Below, one piece after another: positions 10,190 through 20,000 of a stretch of 20,000 nucleotides of DNA. Source of the DNA: Chrysomallon squamiferum (taxonomy: Eukaryota; Mollusca; Gastropoda; Neomphalida; Peltospiridae); NCBI GenBank assembly GCA_012295275.1, contig CM022674.1, positions 5,401,436 to 5,421,435 of the forward strand. The letters are read 5' to 3'. The notes beneath the pieces were generated by a model. The model saw nothing but the letters and a program-made list of their open reading frames with translations, searched no databases and was not told where the DNA came from. The stretch's first letter is position 1, and each line of letters begins with the position of its first letter. Made by a program: the position numbers and the translations under genes.

Positions 10190-10260
10190 GGGGTTATAGT
10201 CTAGTGGTTAGAATACGCGTATGAGAAATACCAGTTAACTGAATACCCGATAACCAACCA
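10190..10260 (+). mobile_element. Second tRNA-like head, perfect A box, no B box
   Basis: TAGTCTAGTGG at 10197-10207 fits the tRNA A-box pattern exactly, and the longer word GTCTAGTGGTTAGAA is typical of Glu, Asp and His tRNA D-arms. The downstream part has no B-box match before the (CT)n tract that begins at 10282, and the stems do not close. It is best read as a decayed or truncated tRNA-derived element. It shares the AGTGGTTA core with the remnant at 10001. Confidence 0.35.
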
Positions 10261-10281
10261 TTCTTTCTCTTTGTTTGTTGA

Positions 10282-10297
10282 TCTCTCTCTCTCTCTC

Positions 10298-10387
<90 letters not shown>
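10282..10387. repeat. (CT)n with an internal (GTCT)n
   Basis: CT units 10282-10300, then GTCT units to about 10316, then pure CT to 10387. Confidence 0.97.
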
Positions 10388-11065
<678 letters not shown>

Positions 11066-11432
11066 TCTCTGTCTTTCTCTCTCTCTCTCTCTCTATATAT
11101 ATATCTATCTCTCTTTCTCTCTCTTTCTCTCTCTCTATCTCTCTCTGTGTCTCCCTCTTTCTCTCTATATTTCTCTTTCCTTTCTTTCTGTCTATCTCTC
11201 TTTCTCTCTCTTTCGCTCTCTCTATCTCTCTTTCCCTCTCTCTGTCTCTCTCTCTGTCTCTCTCTCTTTTCTCTCTCTCTTTCTCTCTTTCCCTCTCTCT
11301 GTCTCTCACTGTCTCTCTCTCTTTCTCTCTCTTCTTTCTCTGTCTCTCTCTCTCTCTCTCTTTCTCTCTTTCTCTTTCTCTCTCTCTCTGTCTCTCTCTG
11401 TCTCTCTCTTTCTCTCTATCTATCTCTCTTTT

Positions 11433-11527
<95 letters not shown>
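11066..11527. repeat. Long degenerate CT-rich (polypyrimidine) array, about 460 bp
   Basis: CTCTCTTT, CTCTGT and CTCTAT variants alternate; a short (TA)n lies at 11094-11104. The purest CT is at 11450-11526. Frames of 139 and 166 codons (Leu/Ser) cross it on the plus strand, with Arg/Glu frames opposite. The regular variant spacing suggests growth by duplication of longer blocks as well as by slippage. Confidence 0.96.
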
Positions 11528-11530
<3 letters not shown>

Positions 11531-11730
11531 TTTCTGTGGCACGCTGTAATTTTCAGATATAAATAGTTCAGATATTAAATGATTACTGACAATGAAATTT
11601 CGTTTATTCGTCTGTGAACAAATCGTGTTATCACAGTTAATAATAAAATTGTAGTTTACGTGTCTGAGACAGGATAACTGAATACTTGTCATAACAAAAC
11701 TACCAACACTCAGCCGAAACCATTGTTATA
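11528..11730. other. AT-rich spacer
   Basis: Single-copy sequence with no recognisable motif or gene. Confidence 0.6.
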
Positions 11731-12460
11731 TACGTGTACATACATACATACAGACACACACACACACACACATACACACACACATACACACACACATACA
11801 CACACACACACATACATACATACATACACACATACATACATACATACATACATACATACATAAACACATACGTAGATCAAACATACATACATACATACAT
11901 ACGTACATACATACATACAGACATACATAATACATACATAAACACATACATACATACATATATGCGTACATACAGACAAATACATACATACACAGTTAAT
12001 ACATACATACATACATACATGCGTACATACATACATACATACAGACATACATACATACATATACACATACATACATACATACATACATAAACACATACAT
12101 ACATACAAACATACATACATACATGCGTACATACATATATACAGACATACATAAATACATACATATATACATACATACATACTTACTTACATACATACAT
12201 ACATACATACAAGCATACATACATACATGCATACATACATACATACATACATATATAACTTACATACGTACGTACGTACATACGTAAATACATACATACA
12301 TACATACATACAAACATACATACATACATACATACATAAACACATACATACATACATACATGCGTACACACATACATACATACAGACATACATATATACA
12401 TACATACAAACATACATTCATACATATATACATACTTACATACATACATACATATTATAT
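11731..12460. repeat. (ATAC)n array of about 730 bp with higher-order structure
   Basis: Tetranucleotide ATAC/CATA units with (AC)n at about 11753-11810 and an (ACGT)n patch at 12265-12278. Variant words recur in a fixed order. AAACACA (11940, 12089, 12338) is followed by GCGTAC (11964, 12125, 12362) and then CAGACA (11973, 12142, 12383). This marks duplicated blocks inside the array. Nearly the whole tract alternates purine and pyrimidine. Frames of up to 156 codons (Met-Tyr-Val-Cys polymers and the complementary Ile-His-Thr-Tyr) are repeat products. Confidence 0.97.
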
Positions 12461-12519
12461 ATAGTACATATATTCACACACATGCATGCATATGTCTACA
12501 GAGAAACATGCAGATTATG

Positions 12520-12550
12520 ATATATATATATAAACGTCTATGTCATCTAT

Positions 12551-12637
<87 letters not shown>
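12520..12637. repeat. (TA)6 and (AG)n, 85 bp pure
   Basis: (TA)n at 12520-12532, then after 20 bases a perfect AG run at 12553-12637. Confidence 0.97.
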
Positions 12638-14580
<1,943 letters not shown>

Positions 14581-14584
14581 AAAG

Positions 14585-15888
14585 ATAAAGCAAATAAATT
14601 AAGATTTATAAACAAGTATAGCTTGAATCGTCTCCAGCCTCTTTATGTACCTTGAATAGAAAAAAGGTCACAAACACCACTAAACCTGTCTGCAGAACCC
14701 GAACAGATCAGAAAAGAAGCAAACTGATTTTAAATCTCAGACGAAATCGTCGGGAAAATTACCCCCGCGGCCACAGAATGCGTACATGAATGTGATTACA
14801 TGGGATAAAAATTAAGAAACGCCATTCCTAACTCTGCAGTAATTGCAAAGTCAATAAACTCAACGGTCGAGGCGAAGTTTATGTAGTGTTAGGGAACTTA
14901 GGAAACTAATTCATTTTAAAATTGGAAGACAAACACACCGGTCTGTTAATTCAACGGCCCGATCTTTACTTAGTAAATGGAACTTCTGAACGGGTTCAAA
15001 CAAATTGCCGAGACACCGGCATCGGAAAACAATAGTAATGGGATGTCAGTCGTTAAAATGTGTGGACGATTCTGATTGGATAGCGCAGTCGATCTGTTTG
15101 GTTGGATTTGATTGGATGAGTGGAAAAACATTGCATTGAAACATCAGCTTCGATTTCAAATGGTTCGATAATAATAAGAAAAAAAAAAAAAAACAAAACT
15201 TTTCATTTCAGAATGTTTCGAATGAAATGATTCGATGGGCAAAAAAAAAAACACTGCTTCAAAATTCGCCTACCCACAGACACTTGCTAAGACGGAAAAT
15301 ATTCCACCGAAGACTTTTTGATCTTGTCCTGTTTCTCAGGACAAACACACAAACATAATTTTTTTTTTTTTTTTTTTTTTTTATGAAAACCTCCAAAACG
15401 ACCTTCACCTTGATTCATTTCCCCTCACTACATACAAACAGCATCACCAGTGCGCGGGGGTCATTAGATGTTTTTTTTTTTAATTCGCATTCCTAGGACA
15501 TTAAATCCCAGCAGAACCATTAAACATTTAACGCAGGCTGCAACACGCTTAGTCCCGTACGTTCGTGTAATCTTCACTTAAACGCTGTCAGGATCGCCAA
15601 TCAAGACAGGCATTTTCGTCTCGAAGCTCTTCATCCAAGGAGGAGACGTTTGATAAATTCTCAGACCAGGTGGACGGGGCTTGCTTCAGATGTAATTAAT
15701 TTTAATCAGAGCTGAAGAATGATTAAATGTGTATGGATTGGCGACGTCGCCGGGCTTCGAGTTTGTTTGAGGGAAGACGAGACGCGAAGACAGAAAATCT
15801 TTCTTTTAAGTAAACAGTTGTGTGGACAGTGTTTTGTAGGTTAACATTCTGTTCCGCTAAGTAATTTAAAACATGGAGGAAAATAGTC
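14585..15888. other. Single-copy, GC-balanced block; candidate conserved non-coding DNA
   Basis: About 1.3 kb with only short homopolymers: A15 at 15179-15193, A10 at 15241-15250 and T24 at 15359-15382. No frame looks like protein. Inverted CCAAT words (GATTGGAT) lie at 15074-15081 and 15110-15117. Near 15670-15720 an E-box CAGGTG is followed by homeodomain-like TAATTAATTTTAATCA. A 12-base palindrome (GGCGACGTCGCC) lies at 15740-15751. These words would suit enhancer DNA, which only comparison with relatives can show. Confidence 0.5.
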
Positions 15889-15894
15889 ATGTAC

Positions 15895-15944
<50 letters not shown>

Positions 15945-15993
15945 TCCTACATACATACATACTTACATACATATACATACATACATACATACA

Positions 15994-16039
<46 letters not shown>

Positions 16040-16113
16040 CATACATACATACATATATACATACATACATACATACAAATACATATATACATATATACCT
16101 ACACACACACACA
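15889..16113. repeat. Compound (ATAC)n/(TA)n array
   Basis: ATAC units alternate with pure TA runs (about 15907-15941 and 16020-16039) and end in (AC)n near 16101-16113. The long frames on both strands here and into the next arrays are repeat products. Confidence 0.97.
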
Positions 16114-16218
16114 GGCTTGCAGATACAAACTCACAGACATACGCACGTAGATACAAAGACTGGAACTGTTTTTCACAAACACGAAAAGGTTCACATTTGT
16201 CTGCGTGTAGTGTATGTT

Positions 16219-16221
<3 letters not shown>

Positions 16222-16249
<28 letters not shown>

Positions 16250-16440
16250 CAGTAGTATAGTAGTAGTAGTAGTAGCAGTAATACTAGTAGTACTAGTAAT
16301 AGTAGTAATAGTAATAGTAGTAGTTGTAATAGTAATAGTGGTAGAACTACTAGTAGCAGTAGTAATAGTGGTATCAGTAGTCGAAGTAGTAGTAGTTGTA
16401 GTAGTAGTGGTGGTGGTGGATGTAGTAGTGGTGGTATTAA
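16222..16440. repeat. (TG)14 joined to an AGT array
   Basis: TG units at 16222-16249 pass directly into AGT triplets with AAT, GGT and ACT variants, to about 16435. Val-rich plus-strand and Thr-rich minus-strand frames come from this. Confidence 0.95.
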
Positions 16441-17125
16441 TGTCAATAAGTGCAACAGTGACAACAGCACTCGTGGTAAACGAAATAAAAAAAAAGCAGA
16501 AGATAAAATTAAACAAGAAAAAAAACGAACATGTAATTACTCAAACCATCCTTTATCTCGCAAACACTCACTTTATCTCACAAACACTCACTCACTCACT
16601 CGCTGACAAAACAGCGCGTCTCGTTATACGAGGAATTTGTTTAGAGCTCAGACCGTTTAAACGGCTATTTTCGCCAAAAAGCTCGGCGTTGACGGCTTCG
16701 GATCGTTTTGCCAGGACGACGATTGCACATCGCTTATGATCGAGCACACGGACACAATATGATGAAAATCGAATTCTCTCGCCGTGTTAAGTTAATTATC
16801 AGTGATGCAATTAGTAAAGTACACACCACGCGTTTGACGCTAACTTAAAATAATTGTTTTCTGATTTAATTTCACGTCAGGCACGGTTGATTGCAATTAC
16901 GTCCGATGAGCTTTTGCAGCATGTTTCAAAAGGTTCTGTTATTTTTCTTCGGCTGCATTGCAGACGTCACTCGCTCAGTCAATTAATCAGCCAATCAGCT
17001 GATCAGTCTTTTTTATTTATTACGTTTCTGTTTTATTTTTTTATATATTTTTTTTAATGTTTGTCGTTTGTAATATAATTCTGCGCTACTCTTTTACTTT
17101 TCTCTCAGTGTTATATCTACACTTT
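16441..17125. other. Single-copy block with short direct repeat
   Basis: No gene is supported. A 20-bp direct repeat (CTTTATCTCRCAAAC plus ACTCA) lies at 16551-16570 and 16571-16590, followed by (CTCA)n to about 16601. The part at 16600-16850 is GC-balanced, with a 12-base palindrome CCGTTTAAACGG (16653-16664) and a TGATGCAAT word (16803-16811). A CCAATCAG word and the E-box-containing palindrome ATCAGCTGAT lie at about 16991-17003. The frame at 16854-17057 has no recognisable domain. Confidence 0.55.
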
Positions 17126-17394
17126 TAACAGTAGTAAATGCAGCAGCAATAGTGGTAGTAGCAGTAGTAATGGTAGTAGTAGAAGTCATTGTATAGTAGT
17201 AGTAGTAGTAGTGGTGGTGGTGGTGGTGGTACTAGTAGTAGTAATGTTGGTAATAATAGTAGTAATAGTAATAGTAGTAGTAATATTGGTAATAATAGTA
17301 GTAATAGTAGTAGTAGAAGTCATTGTAGTAGTAGTAGTAGTAGTAGTAGTAATAGTAGTGGTGGTAGTGGTACTAGTAGTAGTAATATTGGTAA

Positions 17395-17426
<32 letters not shown>

Positions 17427-17580
17427 ATGATGGTGGTGGCCGCAGTGTATGGTACTAGTAGTAGTAATAATGGCAATAGTAGTTGGTAGTGTTGGTAGCA
17501 GCAGCAGCAACAGTAGCAGCAGCAGTATTAGTAGTAATAACAGTAACAATAATTGTATTAGTAATGGTAATAGCAGAGAA
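17126..17580. repeat. AGT/GGT trinucleotide array with nested duplications
   Basis: AGT dominates, with GGT, AAT and GCA variants. Marker words repeat: AGAAGTCATTGTA at 17181 and 17315, and GGTACTAGTAGTAGTAAT at 17228, 17369 and 17451. This indicates a duplicated block of about 134-141 bp plus a shorter later copy. The Ser-, Val- and Thr-rich frames are repeat products. Confidence 0.95.
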
Positions 17581-17639
17581 TGTGTTCTATTTCTGTTAAT
17601 ACGATCATCGAAAAAAGCAAAAAAGAAAAAAGAAACAAT

Positions 17640-17868
17640 TAAACAAAACAGCAATAGCAACAACATTAATAATATACAACAAATATATAACAATAATAAC
17701 AAAAACAACAACAATAGCAATACTACTAATACTAATAACAGTAATAATAATAATAGTAGTAATAATAATGATAATAATAACAACAGCAACAACAACAACA
17801 ACAACAACAATAACAATAATAATAATAACAATAATAATAATAATAATAACAAAAACAACAACAACAAT
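17640..17868. repeat. AAC/AAT trinucleotide array
   Basis: AAC, AAT and AGC triplets run to 17868. The Asn-rich frame on the plus strand and the Leu- and Tyr-rich frames on the minus strand are repeat products. It begins about 60 bp after the AGT array ends. Confidence 0.93.
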
Positions 17869-18183
17869 ACCGCCAGGAATCGTAACAGAGCAGTAAAAAG
17901 ACAGCGAAACTGTTTTGTGGTCGCACTAAATATATCAGTTATCGCTGTTTCATGACAGAGGAACATAAATAAATAATTACTTACCCAATTCAAGCCTTCT
18001 AGGTGAAGTGTAACTTCGTTACGAACGCGCTGGGGCTACTGTGCTGTAAAATGCGTACACTCTAACACACTGTTTAGTGTCTTTGCTTGCAAACGTTTTC
18101 ATCGTAATGTGATTACGTAGCTCTTTGTTTATGTATTGTCAATATAATGCCTCCATGGAGATTATTATTATTTTGATTTTGTT
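17869..18183. other. Single-copy spacer
   Basis: GC-balanced near 17995-18060, AT-rich elsewhere. No gene or clear motif is seen. Confidence 0.6.
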
Positions 18184-18953
<770 letters not shown>

Positions 18954-18961
18954 AAAAGTGA

Positions 18962-19118
18962 CATTATTATCATCACTCATTCATTATTTTTATTATTATA
19001 TCGTCATTATTATCATCCATCATCATTATCATCATTATTATTATATTATAATTACTATTATCATCATCACCATCATCATCATCATCATTATTATTATTTA
19101 TTTACTTACCTACTTACT
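18962..19118. repeat. ATT/ATC array ending in (TTAC)n
   Basis: ATT, ATC and CAT triplets with moderate purity to about 19100, then TTAC/TTAT units to 19118. Confidence 0.9.

Positions 19119-20000
<882 letters not shown>

Noticed and set aside
11731-12460. Possible CRISPR-like or spaced repeat array
   Set aside because: Units are contiguous tetranucleotides without unique spacers, and the context is eukaryotic.
11710-12520. Tyr-Met-Val-Cys and His-Thr-Tyr-Ile frames up to 156 codons
   Set aside because: Direct translation of (ATAC)n in several frames at once; no real coding signal.
15203-15230. 8-bp inverted repeat (TCATTTCA and TGAAATGA) with a 12-base loop
   Set aside because: Stems of this length are common by chance and nothing nearby suggests a structured RNA.
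15947-16739. 189- and 288-codon frames crossing several repeat types
   Set aside because: They string together products of (ATAC), (TG) and (AGT) arrays; the short non-repeat parts have no recognisable domain.
17373-17993. 206-codon minus-strand frame rich in Leu and Tyr
   Set aside because: Leu and Tyr blocks come from AAC/AAT and AGT arrays; the remaining ends show no family signature.

Overview
The window is non-coding DNA from an animal nuclear genome, dominated by microsatellites. By my hand tally about a third of the 20 kb is simple repeat: eleven long (AG/CT)n tracts, long degenerate trinucleotide arrays of the ACT/AGT, AAT and ATC/GAT classes, two (ATAC)n arrays (one about 730 bp), compound (CT)n(CA)n blocks, and many poly(A)/poly(T) runs up to 41 bases. 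The density and motif mix resemble published descriptions of microsatellite-rich invertebrate genomes such as molluscs (cephalopods included) and decapod crustaceans. I cannot name a species: no diagnostic gene, and none of the abundant SINE families I would recognise, is present.

Layout. 1-276 ACT-class array; 277-1165 AT-rich single-copy DNA with one unrecognised 107-codon frame; 1172-1326 (AGT)n; 1636-2270 degenerate ATT/ACT array; 2290-3535 single-copy DNA with CRE-like motifs; 3538-3925 (AG)n followed by A/G-rich DNA; 3930-5325 single-copy DNA broken by a T-tract and (TA)/(CA) runs; 5326-5500 (AG)41 and A35; 5500-6235 single-copy; 6239-6381 (CT)n(CA)n; 6382-6696 a single-copy island with a cluster of transcription-factor-like words; 6697-7245 AAT and GAT arrays; 7308-7835 single-copy; 7840-8215 GAT/GGT array that reads as an Asp/Gly frame; 8428-8690 A-rich compound array; 8690-9190 single-copy with a (TTG)n run and T24; 9188-9490 AGT array with a 94-bp duplication; 9490-10280 single-copy with two tRNA-like remnants; 10282-11527 three CT-rich blocks; 11731-12460 (ATAC)n; 12553-12637 (AG)n; 12638-14384 single-copy; 14385-14580 (AG)82(ACAG)n; 14585-15888 single-copy; 15889-16435 (ATAC)/(TA)/(TG)/(AGT) compound; 16440-17125 single-copy; 17126-17868 AGT then AAC/AAT arrays; 17870-18183 single-copy; 18184-18495 (CT)n; 18496-18780 T- and TG-rich; 18782-18951 (AG)n; 18962-19118 ATT/ATC array; 19120-19890 single-copy; 19891-20000 (CT)n running off the end.

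No supported protein-coding gene, rRNA, tRNA, CRISPR array or intact transposon is present. Nearly all long open frames are translations of repeats (Leu-Ser, Arg-Glu, Tyr-Val-Cys-Met and similar polymers). The items most worth checking are the higher-order structure inside the (ATAC)n and (AGT)n arrays, two tRNA-derived remnants at 10.0-10.2 kb, a possible small first exon at 13286, and motif-dense single-copy islands near 6.5, 15.6 and 19.3 kb that could be conserved regulatory DNA between genes. I see no evidence of a previously undescribed biological system.
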